Positions 16,049 through 24,650 of a DNA stretch of 34,745 bases are shown here, piece by piece (within the stretch, counting starts at the first letter, position 1; each line of letters opens with the position of its first letter). A program made the translations under genes and the position numbers. The notes below the pieces were generated by a model. That model was not told the DNA's origin and searched no databases. It saw nothing but the letters and a program-made list of their open reading frames with translations. Source of the stretch: Desulfosporosinus sp. BRH_c37 (GTDB lineage: Bacteria > Bacillota > Desulfitobacteriia > Desulfitobacteriales > Desulfitobacteriaceae); contig LOEW01000228.1 of the NCBI GenBank assembly GCA_001516045.1, positions 1 through 34,745 on the forward strand. Direction: 5' to 3'.

Positions 16049-16067
16049 AAAGTGTTTTTTATAATCT

Positions 16068-16907
16068 TCAGCTAAGTCGCAACTTCGCTATAAAAGTTAC
16101 TGTAAAAAAAGCTGATGAGATTAGGACAATAGTTGCCCCAGTGGCAGTGCCCCAAAAGTAAGACAAGATTAATCCCGATACTCCCGATATCAGAGCAATC
16201 AAGACTGAGTAGATATGGTATTGTCTCATATTCTTGGCAATATTTCGCGAAGAAGCCGCCGGTAAAATTAGTAGGGAACTTATAATGAGTATTCCTACCC
16301 ATTGAATAGAAATTGTCACGATAACTGCCATTATCATGGCGAATAAATACTCATAAAGTCTAACATGAATTCCTCGACTACGTGCCAGAGAAGGGTTCAT
16401 ACTTGCCAGAAGAAGTCGATTGAAAATTACGGCCCATATGGCGATCACTAGTACAAAGACAATACTTAGTGTCAACAAATCGGTTGGATTAATGCTCAAC
16501 AAATCACCAATTAGATAAACCGAGTATTTGTTAAAGCCACCGTTGCGAGAGAGTATTACTATGCCAAGAGCTACCGCTGTTGAAGAAAACACCCCAATTA
16601 TTGTATCGGTAGAAGCCGTGTTTGCTTCTTTGACAACTAAAATGGCGCTTGTAATCAACATCGAAAAAAACAGCATTGACCAAATAGGATTAATGATACC
16701 CATTATAACCCCAATGGCAATTCCAGTTAGGGCAGAATGACCTAACGAATCAGAAAAGAAGGCCATTCGGTTATTGACGATCATCGTGCCTAATAAGCCG
16801 AAAATTGGCGTCACCAATAAAACTCCCAATAAAGCATTTTTCATAAAGGCATGCTGTAGCCATCCAAAAGGCAACAAAAAGTCCACTAAACTATACCATA
16901 AATGCAT
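16068..16907 (-). CDS. znuB: Zinc/manganese-type ABC transporter permease
   Basis: 279-aa integral membrane protein of the ABC-3 family with about eight or nine hydrophobic segments. Typical features are LLGTMIVNNRMAFFSDSLGHSALTGIAIG near the N-terminus and WVGILIISSLLILPAASSR, the cytoplasmic coupling region. It would form the membrane channel for the metal handed over by the binding lipoprotein. The start ATG at 16907 overlaps the ATPase gene by 17 bases, behind AGGGTGG. Zinc specificity rests on context: the neighbouring Fur-family regulator and the A-type binding protein. Confidence 0.9.
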   Translation of the reverse strand: MHLWYSLVDFLLPFGWLQHAFMKNALLGVLLVTPIFGLLGTMIVNNRMAFFSDSLGHSALTGIAIGVIMGIINPIWSMLFFSMLITSAILVVKEANTASTDTIIGVFSSTAVALGIVILSRNGGFNKYSVYLIGDLLSINPTDLLTLSIVFVLVIAIWAVIFNRLLLASMNPSLARSRGIHVRLYEYLFAMIMAVIVTISIQWVGILIISSLLILPAASSRNIAKNMRQYHIYSVLIALISGVSGLILSYFWGTATGATIVLISSAFFTVTFIAKLRLS

Positions 16908-17730
16908 TTTCCACCCTATCCTTCTCGTTCCGTTGATAACGTTTCGACCAATCTAAGCCAAATGTTTGGATTACTTTTTCAGCGCTGAATACTTCTTGTG
17001 GAGTTCCACTGCATTCAATCGTCTTATTATTGACAAAGGCTACACGATCTGCATACTCCGCTACCAGATTTAGGTCATGAGAAACTAAGAGAATGGATAA
17101 GTCGTAGTTTTTCCGAAGAACCGAAACTGTTTGATAAAATAGTTCTAAACCCCTCTGGTCAATACCTGATACGGGTTCATCCAGAAGCAAGAGGTGAGGA
17201 ATCGGATCAAGGGCAAGGGCAAGTAAAACTCTTTGTAACTCCCCTCCGGATAAGGTTCCTAAGCGTTTATTGATTAAGTGTTCTGCCTGAGTGCGGGCAA
17301 GAGTTTCCCTGACACGATCACGTATTTTTGGGGGATACGAAAACCAGATTGGCATCAACGCGAGGGCAGCAGCAAATAGGTCCAGGACACTTGTTGGAGA
17401 ACTTGAATCAAGATCAAGCTTCTGGGGGACATAACCCATAGTCGGTTTCGTTGTTCCTTCGTTTTTAGCATCCAGAAACTTAAGTTCTCCATTATGAGGA
17501 ATCTCCCCTAAGATAGCCTTAAGCAGAGTGCTCTTTCCAGCACCGTTAGGACCAATAATCGCCGTCAAATCCCCACAGTGAATGTGGAGATTGACATCAC
17601 GTAATATTTCCGTGCCGCCACGTGAAACACCAAAGTTAGTAATCTTGGTACAACAAAGTCCACACTTACAGGATGTCCCTTGAGCACTATGAGTACATTT
17701 AGGTTGCATCATGTTCAAATCCATGCTCAT
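16891..17730 (-). CDS. znuC: Zinc-type ABC transporter ATPase with Cys-rich N-terminus
   Basis: ABC ATPase of 279 aa: Walker A GPNGAGKST, Q-loop YVPQK, signature LSGGELQRV, Walker B LLLLDEP, H-loop VSHD. The first 28 residues are an extension not needed for the ABC fold and carry Cys12, His14, Cys21, Cys23, Cys26 and Cys27 (KCTHS...CKCGLCC), a plausible metal-binding or metal-sensing site in the cytoplasm. The ATG overlaps the stop of znuA as ATGA, so the three genes are translationally coupled. Confidence 0.93.
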   Translation of the reverse strand: MSMDLNMMQPKCTHSAQGTSCKCGLCCTKITNFGVSRGGTEILRDVNLHIHCGDLTAIIGPNGAGKSTLLKAILGEIPHNGELKFLDAKNEGTTKPTMGYVPQKLDLDSSSPTSVLDLFAAALALMPIWFSYPPKIRDRVRETLARTQAEHLINKRLGTLSGGELQRVLLALALDPIPHLLLLDEPVSGIDQRGLELFYQTVSVLRKNYDLSILLVSHDLNLVAEYADRVAFVNNKTIECSGTPQEVFSAEKVIQTFGLDWSKRYQRNEKDRVENAFMV

Positions 17731-18644
17731 TTCAAAGCCTCTTGTAATGTTTTAAGATTACTGTCCATAATATTAATATAGGCATCTGCTTCCATAGGTC
17801 CTGTCACGACGGGGTCAAGTGTATAAATTTTGGCAGCGGTCTCTTTCGCAATGGTATCTGCGGCTTTTGTGGAATATTGTGGTTCAGCAAAGAGCGCTTT
17901 CACTTTCAGACTCTTTACCTTGTTAATTGTTTCAGCCAATTCTTTGGCACTGGGTGCTGAACCCGGTTCACGTTCAATGATCCCAGCTATGTTCAAATTG
18001 AATTCTTTCGCAAAATAAGGAAATGCTTCATGGAAAGTAACAATATCACGGTTTTTTACATCATCCAAGGCTTGATGCATTTTAAATCTTTCTGCTTCCA
18101 GCTTTTTAATGTATGCCTTAGTGTTTTCCTTATATTTAGGAGCATTAGTAGGGTCTAACGAAGAGAGCTGATCTCCAATATTACCCACCTGGGTAATGGC
18201 ATTAGAGATACTTACCCATAGATGAGGATTATCTCCTTCATCACCTTCCCCCTTAATTAACTGTATTCCTTTACTGGAATCAACAATTTTTAAATTCGGC
18301 ATTTGACTCGTAACCTTATCCATAAAGGATTCCATTCCTGCTCCGTTTGTAATGAAGAATTGCGCTCCCTCCAGATTCTTCATATCTTCAGGAGTAACTG
18401 CATAATCATGAAGGCATCCGGTTATAGGCTTAGTCATATCGATAACCTTTACATTTGGGATATCCTTAGCAACATTCAAAGTGAATATATACATTGGATA
18501 GAATGAAGCAGCTATTGTCATCGTTGGACTTGAGTTTTTTGTTGGACTTACTGTAGGTTTAGACTCGTTGTTAGCTCCGCACCCACTGATCACCAATAAG
18601 CATAATAAGACTAGGCAAAAAAGTTTAATGGACTTCGAATTCAT
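17727..18644 (-). CDS. znuA: Zinc-binding lipoprotein of ABC transporter
   Basis: Cluster A-I metal-binding protein (ZnuA/AdcA/TroA family). The ATG at 18644, 9 bases after GAGGT, is preferred over GTG at 18653 which is too close to that site; it gives 305 aa with a signal peptide and lipobox VISGC (lipidated Cys22). Metal ligands: His in GCLHDY, His in NPHLW, His in FHEAF and Asp in LDPV. The usual His-rich loop is replaced by a short acidic segment KGEGDEGDN, which may change affinity. Anchored outside the membrane, it delivers the metal to ZnuB. Confidence 0.93.
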   Translation of the reverse strand: MNSKSIKLFCLVLLCLLVISGCGANNESKPTVSPTKNSSPTMTIAASFYPMYIFTLNVAKDIPNVKVIDMTKPITGCLHDYAVTPEDMKNLEGAQFFITNGAGMESFMDKVTSQMPNLKIVDSSKGIQLIKGEGDEGDNPHLWVSISNAITQVGNIGDQLSSLDPTNAPKYKENTKAYIKKLEAERFKMHQALDDVKNRDIVTFHEAFPYFAKEFNLNIAGIIEREPGSAPSAKELAETINKVKSLKVKALFAEPQYSTKAADTIAKETAAKIYTLDPVVTGPMEADAYINIMDSNLKTLQEALK

Positions 18645-18668
18645 AAAAAACACTACCTCATTTCAATT

Positions 18669-18689
18669 TGCAAACGCTTTGCATTTGCA
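18669..18689. promoter_or_regulatory. Candidate Zur-type operator downstream of the znuA start point
   Basis: Palindrome TGCAAA-CGC-TTTGCA (18669-18683) followed at once by a third TTTGCA (18684-18689). It lies between the znuA promoter and its start codon, a position where a bound repressor would block transcription. It does not match the B. subtilis Zur box, so the assignment to the adjacent Fur-family regulator is inference. Confidence 0.5.
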
Positions 18690-18702
18690 TTATCTTAATC
18701 AA

Positions 18703-18730
18703 ATTATACTCTATTATTAATAATTGTAAA
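18703..18730 (-). promoter_or_regulatory. Sigma-A type promoter of znuABC
   Basis: On the minus strand TTTACA (18730-18725), 16 bases, TATAAT (18708-18703). Directs transcription through the palindrome at 18669-18689 into znuA. Confidence 0.75.
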
Positions 18731-18893
18731 CCAATACTTTCCTTCTTAATCACTGAATTGAGGTGAAATATTGAGAAGGTAAAACAATTTAGTTTAGCGC
18801 TCGACAAGTTTTATCGATTAAACATTGCTAAAATATTCAAAAGGATTAAAATGAACATAATGAGTACTAAACTATACGAATTAAGGAATGATC

Positions 18894-19322
18894 TTGTTGG
18901 AAGAAAATACTAACTATACGGAAATCCTAAAACGTGAAGGAATGAAAAGTACAAGGCACAGAAATGCTATCCTTCTTCTCCTGGAACAGTCTGAAGATCC
19001 AAGGACGGCGGAGGAACTATACATATCCTTAAGGGAAAAGACTGCTTCAATAAATCTGTCCACTGTCTATAGAACTCTGGATACATTTGTTTCTAAAAAC
19101 TTAGTTACAAAATCAACCATGGATGATGGCAAAGCAAGGTATGAACTTAACCAGCATGAGCATAAACATCATCTTTTTTGCGTTGGTTGTCACAAAGTGA
19201 TTTCTATTGAAGACTGCCCAATGGGAGAACTTCAAGAAATCTTAAAAAAGAAGATAGATTTCGACGTGACTGGACATAAGCTCGAGATATATGGGTATTG
19301 TCATAATTGCAAAAAGGTATAA
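18894..19322 (+). CDS. zur: Fur-family metalloregulator, probably Zur
   Basis: About 142-aa Fur/Zur/PerR-family repressor: winged helix with recognition region INLSTVYRTLDTFVSKNLV, then a metal-binding half with HEHKHHLFCVGC and a C-terminal CHNC; the two CxxC pairs form the structural zinc site. Divergent from znuABC, the classic Zur arrangement. Start choice: AAGGA (18883-18887) touches the ATG at 18888, leaving no spacer, so TTG at 18894 or 18897 is more likely. Could be PerR or Fur by sequence alone; zinc role follows from its neighbours. Confidence 0.85.
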   Translation: MLEENTNYTEILKREGMKSTRHRNAILLLLEQSEDPRTAEELYISLREKTASINLSTVYRTLDTFVSKNLVTKSTMDDGKARYELNQHEHKHHLFCVGCHKVISIEDCPMGELQEILKKKIDFDVTGHKLEIYGYCHNCKKV

Positions 19323-19382
19323 TTTGCAATTAGATAGGTATCGAACACAGTCAATTTATGCTTTCTGAATAGTTTAAAAAAT

Positions 19383-19410
19383 TAAGGACAGCTGTAATCA
19401 GCTGTCCTTA
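19383..19410 (-). terminator. Terminator of the cbi operon
   Basis: TAAGGACAGCTG (19383-19394), loop TAAT, CAGCTGTCCTTA (19399-19410): 12 perfect pairs. On the minus strand it is followed by AATTTTTT; on the plus strand there is no T run. The cbiO stop codon lies inside the stem. Confidence 0.85.
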
Positions 19411-20267
19411 GGTATAGGCGATATGTTCATGGGGACAAGGGGAATGATCAAAAGCAAATCTGCTTTAGTTTTAGGCAAAGGGGTAGAGGGTTGCAACCAT
19501 CCTTTTTCCACCAAACTACAATATATTTCTAACAGCCAAGGAAGGGCCAAATCAGCACGTTCAATAAGTTCAGGACGCAGAAATAGTTCACCGGGTTCTC
19601 CATGAGCAATCATCTCGCCACTCGACATTATGGCTAACCGATCCGACCAGGAATAAGCTAAATCCACGTCATGAGTGGAAATTATGATTGTTTTACCATC
19701 CTTACTCAAATTCTTTAATAGCTGCATGAACTCTCGGGCGTGACGAGGATCAAGACCAGCCGTTGGTTCATCAAAGATTATTACCTCGGGTTCCATCGCC
19801 AAAACGCCCGCGATAGAAACCCTTTTTTTCTGCCCGTAACTTAATAAATGAGTGGGCTTTTCTTCAAGATCTGTGGTTTCCGTATCAATCAGGGCTCGTT
19901 TTACTCTGGCTCTCACTTCTCGTTCGGAAAGCCCGAGATTAAGAGGACCAAATGAGATATCTTGATAAACACTAGAGGAAAAAAGCTGACTATCTGGATC
20001 TTGAAAGACGATCCCCACTTTTTTGCGTAATTCGATCAGAGCCTTATTTTTATAAGAAATATCTTGCCCTTGATACTTGATACACCCTGAAATCGGGCGA
20101 TAAAGTCCGTTGAATTGCATAAATAAGGTGGATTTTCCGGCTCCGTTTGATCCCAAAATAGTAAGTTTTTCTCCTTTTTTAACTTGTAAATTTATGTTGC
20201 GTAAAGCATTTGTACCATCAGGATAAGAATAATCCAAATCAACTGCTTCAAGTATAACCTCTGGCAA
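19398..20267 (-). CDS. cbiO: Cobalt ECF transporter ATPase
   Basis: Energy-coupling ATPase of 289 aa: Walker A GSNGAGKST, Q-loop FQDPDSQLF, signature LSYGQKKRVSIAG, Walker B VIIFDEPTAGLD and H-loop STHD; the DPDSQLF Q-loop and LSYGQ variant are typical of ECF ATPases such as CbiO. TTG start at 20267 behind GGAGGAGAT. Single ATPase gene, so it should form a homodimer. The C-terminal 40 residues (WLQPSTPLPKTKADLLLIIP onwards) extend beyond the core fold. Confidence 0.93.
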   Translation of the reverse strand: MPEVILEAVDLDYSYPDGTNALRNINLQVKKGEKLTILGSNGAGKSTLFMQFNGLYRPISGCIKYQGQDISYKNKALIELRKKVGIVFQDPDSQLFSSSVYQDISFGPLNLGLSEREVRARVKRALIDTETTDLEEKPTHLLSYGQKKRVSIAGVLAMEPEVIIFDEPTAGLDPRHAREFMQLLKNLSKDGKTIIISTHDVDLAYSWSDRLAIMSSGEMIAHGEPGELFLRPELIERADLALPWLLEIYCSLVEKGWLQPSTPLPKTKADLLLIIPLVPMNISPIPKDS

Positions 20268-20269
20268 AA

Positions 20270-21043
20270 TTATCTCCTCCCAAGCAAATTCAACAAGATC
20301 AAAGGAAGTTCGAGCCCAGTTATTAGAATGTAATTTCTTAGGCTAACCGGATACTGCTTGGTAAGCACTTTAATTTCTCCCGTGTAACACCGAGCTGCCA
20401 TAGCATTGTAAAGTTCCTGGGATTTCACAAAGACTTTCCCTAATAGTGCAGAAAAGAGCCGACTCAGAGATCGATAGGAAATTTTCAGGGATACATAGCC
20501 TAAGCGGGACGATTGGGCTCGGTTGATGGTGATAGCTGTTTCCATTAAGACAAAGATGAACCGATAAACCAGCACCATTAATTCCGTAATAACGACTGGG
20601 ACTTTCAACTTGTGGAGTACTGTGATGATTTCTGTCATGGGCGTGGTGAGGGCTAAAAAATATAGGCAGGAAACAGCTCCCAAAGATCTTAAGAAAAGTT
20701 GAACAGCTGTGATCAGATCGGGGTAGCGAATCCCAATTGTTAAGCCGTTTATAGTTCGAGCAATCCAAAATCCTAACGGATTGGTCGAGATTGAAAAGGC
20801 AATGGTTAAGACACTTATCAGGAGAAAAGACAGAGGAACAAGCATTAGCCGGAAAAAAATCCGAGCGGGGATACCTGCTTTCAAGATTATTCCTCCTGAT
20901 ATCAAAGCTAAGACGATGAGTGGGGTAATGGCTGTAGGAGAGGTTAGGCAAACTACCATGGTAATTACTGCAAAGAGAGACTTTTCCCCTGGATGGATTT
21001 TTTTTAAATTATTGCTATAGGCATAAGAATCAATATTGATCAC
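20270..21043 (-). CDS. cbiQ: Cobalt ECF transporter transmembrane (T) component
   Basis: 257-aa membrane protein of the CbiQ family with five or six hydrophobic segments; the cytoplasmic coupling motifs include the SRLGYVSLKISYRSL region and ELYNAMAARCY near the end (family AxxARG-like helices that grip the ATPases). GTG start at 21043 overlaps the cbiN stop (GTGA). Couples CbiO to the CbiMN substrate module. Confidence 0.92.
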   Translation of the reverse strand: MINIDSYAYSNNLKKIHPGEKSLFAVITMVVCLTSPTAITPLIVLALISGGIILKAGIPARIFFRLMLVPLSFLLISVLTIAFSISTNPLGFWIARTINGLTIGIRYPDLITAVQLFLRSLGAVSCLYFLALTTPMTEIITVLHKLKVPVVITELMVLVYRFIFVLMETAITINRAQSSRLGYVSLKISYRSLSRLFSALLGKVFVKSQELYNAMAARCYTGEIKVLTKQYPVSLRNYILITGLELPLILLNLLGRR

Positions 21044-21336
21044 GGCTGATCCTTCTTACTTGCACTGTGTTTACCCTTGGCATACCCTAAATAATAAAAG
21101 ACAAATCCGCTACCGATAGCGGCCTGTAAGGCAAACAAGAAAGATTCTACTTCTCCGCTCGGTGGTTTCCAAAAGGGTTTATACCAGGGTATATAATTGG
21201 GATTGAGCGTACTGATTGCTGCAGATGCTTGAGTATCAGCACCGGCGAAATTAGCGGTGCGAGCGATATATAGAGGAGCAAAGGCCAGTACAACTACCGG
21301 AATCAGCAATAGCACATTCTTAGTAATCGGTTTCAT
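21040..21336 (-). CDS. cbiN: Cobalt transport accessory protein
   Basis: 98-aa protein with two membrane helices (about residues 7-25 and 68-85) joined by an external loop with [27 protein letters not shown], the conserved CbiN signature region. It works with CbiM during Co2+ entry. Overlaps cbiM and cbiQ by four bases on either side. Confidence 0.92.
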   Translation of the reverse strand: MKPITKNVLLLIPVVVLAFAPLYIARTANFAGADTQASAAISTLNPNYIPWYKPFWKPPSGEVESFLFALQAAIGSGFVFYYLGYAKGKHSASKKDQP

Positions 21337-22118
21337 GTTTTTACCCTCCGTTTACTGGTAGGTAATTCTTTGCCAGTAAATACCGCTAGAATTTGCAACT
21401 CTTTTTGACTGTAAGCACTTAGGACGTTAATCACCATGACAGTAAGGATACCTTCGCTGATGGCTAAAGGAACTTGTGTGAAAGCAAAAATACTCATAAA
21501 TTTAAGCACGGAAGCCATTACTCCCCCTGTTGCCGCGGGAAAGGCTAATCCCAACTGAATAGAGGTAGTAACATAGGTCATTAGATTCCCTACAGTAGCG
21601 GACAAGAAAACTGAGAGCCATAGGGGTGCCCCAAGTTTCTTGGCACCCCTATAGATTCCATAGGAGACAAAAGGGCCCACAACCCCCATGGAAAACGTAT
21701 TTGCTCCGAGGGTAGTTATTCCGCCATGGGCAAGTAGCACTGCTTGGAAGATCAAGACGATCATGCCTAATACAGTCATAGCAGTTGGCCCGAACAGAAT
21801 CGCACCTAGACCCACCCCTGTGGGATGGGAACTGCTCCCAGTCACTGAGGGGATTTTTAAGGCCGACAAAACAAAAGCAAAGGCTCCAGCCATACCGAGC
21901 AACATCTTCAAACTAGGGTGGAGCGTAACTGTTTTCTTAATGGAACGTACCCCAGCGATCACAAACGGAATCATAACAATCCACCAGAAGGCGGCCCAGT
22001 TAATGGGCAAGAATCCTTCCATAATATGCATCGCGTAGACATCATCCGGGAAAAAAATATAGACAGCAATAATGTACGTTATCAATAAACCGATCCTCTT
22101 AAACTTACGTAGGCTCAT
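21333..22118 (-). CDS. cbiM: Cobalt-binding S component
   Basis: 261-aa substrate-specific membrane component. After a cleavable leader ending ...DDVYA the mature protein would begin MHIMEGFLP, the universal CbiM N-terminus whose amino group and His coordinate cobalt; [17 protein letters not shown] supplies another conserved His. ATG start behind GGTGG. First gene of cbiMNQO, placed behind a cobalamin riboswitch and terminator, so cobalt uptake is lowered when B12 is sufficient. Confidence 0.94.
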   Translation of the reverse strand: MSLRKFKRIGLLITYIIAVYIFFPDDVYAMHIMEGFLPINWAAFWWIVMIPFVIAGVRSIKKTVTLHPSLKMLLGMAGAFAFVLSALKIPSVTGSSSHPTGVGLGAILFGPTAMTVLGMIVLIFQAVLLAHGGITTLGANTFSMGVVGPFVSYGIYRGAKKLGAPLWLSVFLSATVGNLMTYVTTSIQLGLAFPAATGGVMASVLKFMSIFAFTQVPLAISEGILTVMVINVLSAYSQKELQILAVFTGKELPTSKRRVKT

Positions 22119-22146
22119 TGTATTACCACCTTTTTAAATAAAACAA

Positions 22147-22169
22147 CCTCCTGCGCTCAAGGCAGGAGG
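22147..22169 (-). terminator. Expression-platform terminator of the cobalamin riboswitch
   Basis: CCTCCTGC (22147-22154) pairs with GCAGGAGG (22162-22169); on the minus strand a T-rich run TTGTTTTATTT follows, 15-30 bases before cbiM. It is the likely off switch. Confidence 0.85.
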
Positions 22170-22239
22170 CCGTAAATATGTCTACAGAACATATAAATCC
22201 TTACCTACCACCCATCCGTCGTGGGTGCTCAAGGTGAAT

Positions 22240-22562
22240 TCTAAGACGAGCAGGTTTCCTGGCTTTAGTTCATTATAGTCTTACGTCTTCCCAGATTAGG
22301 CACATTCAAGAAAATTACAAGTCAGTATGCAAGTCTATTTTGTATCATACTGCGTCGGCATGTTCACCTAATAGCCCGCTATGAGGTAAACATACCTCCT
22401 TGTCTGACGCAAAATATCCATTGCATCTTTGACTCGTAATTTTCTTTCATATGCCTTAATCCAGTGACATGTTGTAAGGCTACTCCCTATCACAGTGGCG
22501 GGACCGCGTCAGATTTAAGCTGACTTCCCTTTTAAACACTCCCTTTTACTTCCTAAGGAAAG
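22240..22562 (-). ncRNA. Cobalamin riboswitch with a long extra arm
   Basis: On the minus strand the conserved blocks appear in order: AAAAGGGAAGTC, GCGGTCCCGCCACTGTGA, TAGGGAGTAGCCTTAC, GTCACTGG, CTGGGAAGACG and the 3' block AAGCCAGGAAACCTGC. It sits directly before cbiMNQO with a terminator in between. Between CACTGG and CTGGGAAG, where the family usually has a short arm, there is a 168-base insertion (22294-22461) closed by about 27 pairs. Ends are approximate. Confidence 0.93.
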
Positions 22563-22598
22563 TGTACTCGTTTCTTTAATCATTAAATTATTATTTAA

Positions 22599-22627
22599 AG
22601 ACTAGCATAGATAAATTTGTCTGTCAA
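22599..22627 (-). promoter_or_regulatory. Promoter of the cbi operon
   Basis: Minus strand TTGACA (22627-22622), 17 bases, extended -10 TGC-TAGTCT (hexamer 22604-22599). Starts the riboswitch leader. Confidence 0.7.
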
Positions 22628-22757
22628 TGGATTTTGGTAAGTGTCGAGAGGGAATGCAAATCACTAAGATTTTTTTGCTACCCACAAGCTTATACTTCCT
22701 ATAAGTTAACAAATCGGTTGTTTACTATTGTTCTGTGAGATGTCTCTGATTGAACTA

Positions 22758-22766
22758 TGATATAAT
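22758..22766 (+). promoter_or_regulatory. Extended -10 promoter of the ABC exporter operon
   Basis: TGA-TATAAT at 22758-22766, 42 bases before the ATG. The -35 region is weak, as allowed for extended -10 promoters. Confidence 0.55.
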
Positions 22767-22808
22767 TATTGAGGGTTAGCAGTTGCCAGAGTCAGAGGAG
22801 TTGATACC

Positions 22809-24608
22809 ATGAAACCTGGAGTTGGTAGATTGAGATTTGCAGATGAAGCTATTGAAATGCCCAAGGTGACGAAAAAAATGCTTTCCAGAATATTGAGCTA
22901 TTATAATCCCTATTGGACGCGCATGCTTCTAGTCATCGGCTGTATTATAGTAACTTCTATCCTGGGGCTTGTTCCACCGATCCTGATAAAAAATATTATT
23001 GATAAAGCTTTGCCACAGAAGGATCTAAAGCTCTTAAGTCTGTTTATTTTCGTTTCTATAGGAATTACTATAATCCTTGGATTATTACAGGTGGCTCAGT
23101 CCTATTTAAGCATATGGATTTCAAAGCACATCATGTTGACCATGAAAAATCAAATGTACTCGCACCTCCAGTACATGTCCCTAAACTTTTATTCCGCTGC
23201 CAAACCTGGCGAGATTACTACGAGACTAACAAGTGACATAGATGGAATCCAAGATATCTTTAACTCGACTGTTGTAAATGCTTTGAGTAGTATCTTTGTT
23301 CTGTTCTCCACCGCACTAGTTTTAGTCATTATGAATTGGGAACTCGCCATTGTTGGAATGATAATCTTACCAATCTTTATTTTCCCTACGAGGAAAGTCG
23401 GAAAGCTAAAATGGAAAATTGCAACTCAGAGTCAAGAAAAAATAAGTGATCTTAATCAGATTATCCAAGAGACCTTTAGTATTAGTGGAGCCATACTCAC
23501 CAAAATATTTACTAAAGAACAGGATGAGTATGAAAAATTTGAACATACGAACGAAGAGGTTGTCAACCTGCAAATCAGAGAGTTGGTTGTAGGTAGATGG
23601 TTTTGGATGACCATAACCACATTTATAGCAATCGGACCGATGCTGATTTACTTTTATGGCGGATTTTTGTTTATTAAGGGCGAGATATCAATAGGCAGCA
23701 TCATTGCCTTTGTAGCGTTATTGGGTAGACTTTATTCACCCGTCTCACAACTCTCAAATATCCATATTGATGTTACAAGGTCGTTGGCTTTATTCAATAG
23801 AATCTTTGATTATCTTGATCAGAAACAAGAGATCGAAGATAACTTGGATGCGATCAGCTTTGGGCCAATTAAAGGTAAGGTTGAGTTTGAAAAAGTTCAT
23901 TTTTCTTATAACGGTGAAGTTAAGGTTTTAGAAGATATCAGCTTTTCAGTAGATCCCGGAACTATGGTTGCCTTGGTCGGGCCCAGTGGGGCTGGGAAAA
24001 CCACTATCACAAATTTAATCCCCCGCTTATACGATGTGATCGATGGGAGCATAAAAATAGATGATATGGATATCCGAAATGTCAGCTTGGAGTCACTGCG
24101 CAAGCAGATTGGCATTGTGATGCAGGAACCGTACCTTTTTAATGATACCATCGAAGAAAATTTAAGATATGGAAAAAGTGATGCCACAGAAGAAGAGATC
24201 ATCAGGGCGTGTAAGGCTGCCTATATTCATGATTTCATAATGACTCTGCCGCAAAAATATAAAACATTAGTGGGAAATAGAGGGATAAAGTTATCCGGTG
24301 GAGAAAAACAAAGGGTTTCTATTGCTCGGGTAATCTTAAAAAACCCAAGAATAATTATTCTTGATGAAGCAACGTCCTCTCTTGATTCTGTATCTGAGGA
24401 GTATATACAAAAGGCAATGGTGCCCTTGTTAAGCAATCGAACTAGCTTTGTTATTGCGCATAGATTATCGACAGTTCTCGCCTCTGATCAAATTCTGGTT
24501 ATCGAAAATGGGATTGTTGAAGAAATTGGGAAACATGAGGAATTGATCAAAAAAGAAGGGCTCTATAAACAGTTATATGAAACACAGTTCAGATCACAAA
24601 AAAAATAA
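22809..24608 (+). CDS. ABC exporter half-transporter (membrane domain fused to ATPase)
   Basis: 599 aa. Six membrane helices in residues about 35-320 (type IV exporter fold), then an ATPase with Walker A GPSGAGKT, Q-loop VMQEPYLF, signature LSGGEKQRVSIAR, Walker B IIILDEATSSLD and H-loop AHRLST. Such half-transporters work as dimers and export lipids, peptides or drugs; the substrate cannot be told. No adjacent partner half-transporter, so a homodimer is likely. Ribosome site AGAGGAG before the ATG. Likely first gene of an operon with the thioesterase and WYL regulator. Confidence 0.92.
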   Translation: MKPGVGRLRFADEAIEMPKVTKKMLSRILSYYNPYWTRMLLVIGCIIVTSILGLVPPILIKNIIDKALPQKDLKLLSLFIFVSIGITIILGLLQVAQSYLSIWISKHIMLTMKNQMYSHLQYMSLNFYSAAKPGEITTRLTSDIDGIQDIFNSTVVNALSSIFVLFSTALVLVIMNWELAIVGMIILPIFIFPTRKVGKLKWKIATQSQEKISDLNQIIQETFSISGAILTKIFTKEQDEYEKFEHTNEEVVNLQIRELVVGRWFWMTITTFIAIGPMLIYFYGGFLFIKGEISIGSIIAFVALLGRLYSPVSQLSNIHIDVTRSLALFNRIFDYLDQKQEIEDNLDAISFGPIKGKVEFEKVHFSYNGEVKVLEDISFSVDPGTMVALVGPSGAGKTTITNLIPRLYDVIDGSIKIDDMDIRNVSLESLRKQIGIVMQEPYLFNDTIEENLRYGKSDATEEEIIRACKAAYIHDFIMTLPQKYKTLVGNRGIKLSGGEKQRVSIARVILKNPRIIILDEATSSLDSVSEEYIQKAMVPLLSNRTSFVIAHRLSTVLASDQILVIENGIVEEIGKHEELIKKEGLYKQLYETQFRSQKK

Positions 24609-24650
24609 GTATCCGATGACACTAATAGCAATGGAGTGGGTAATAAAACC

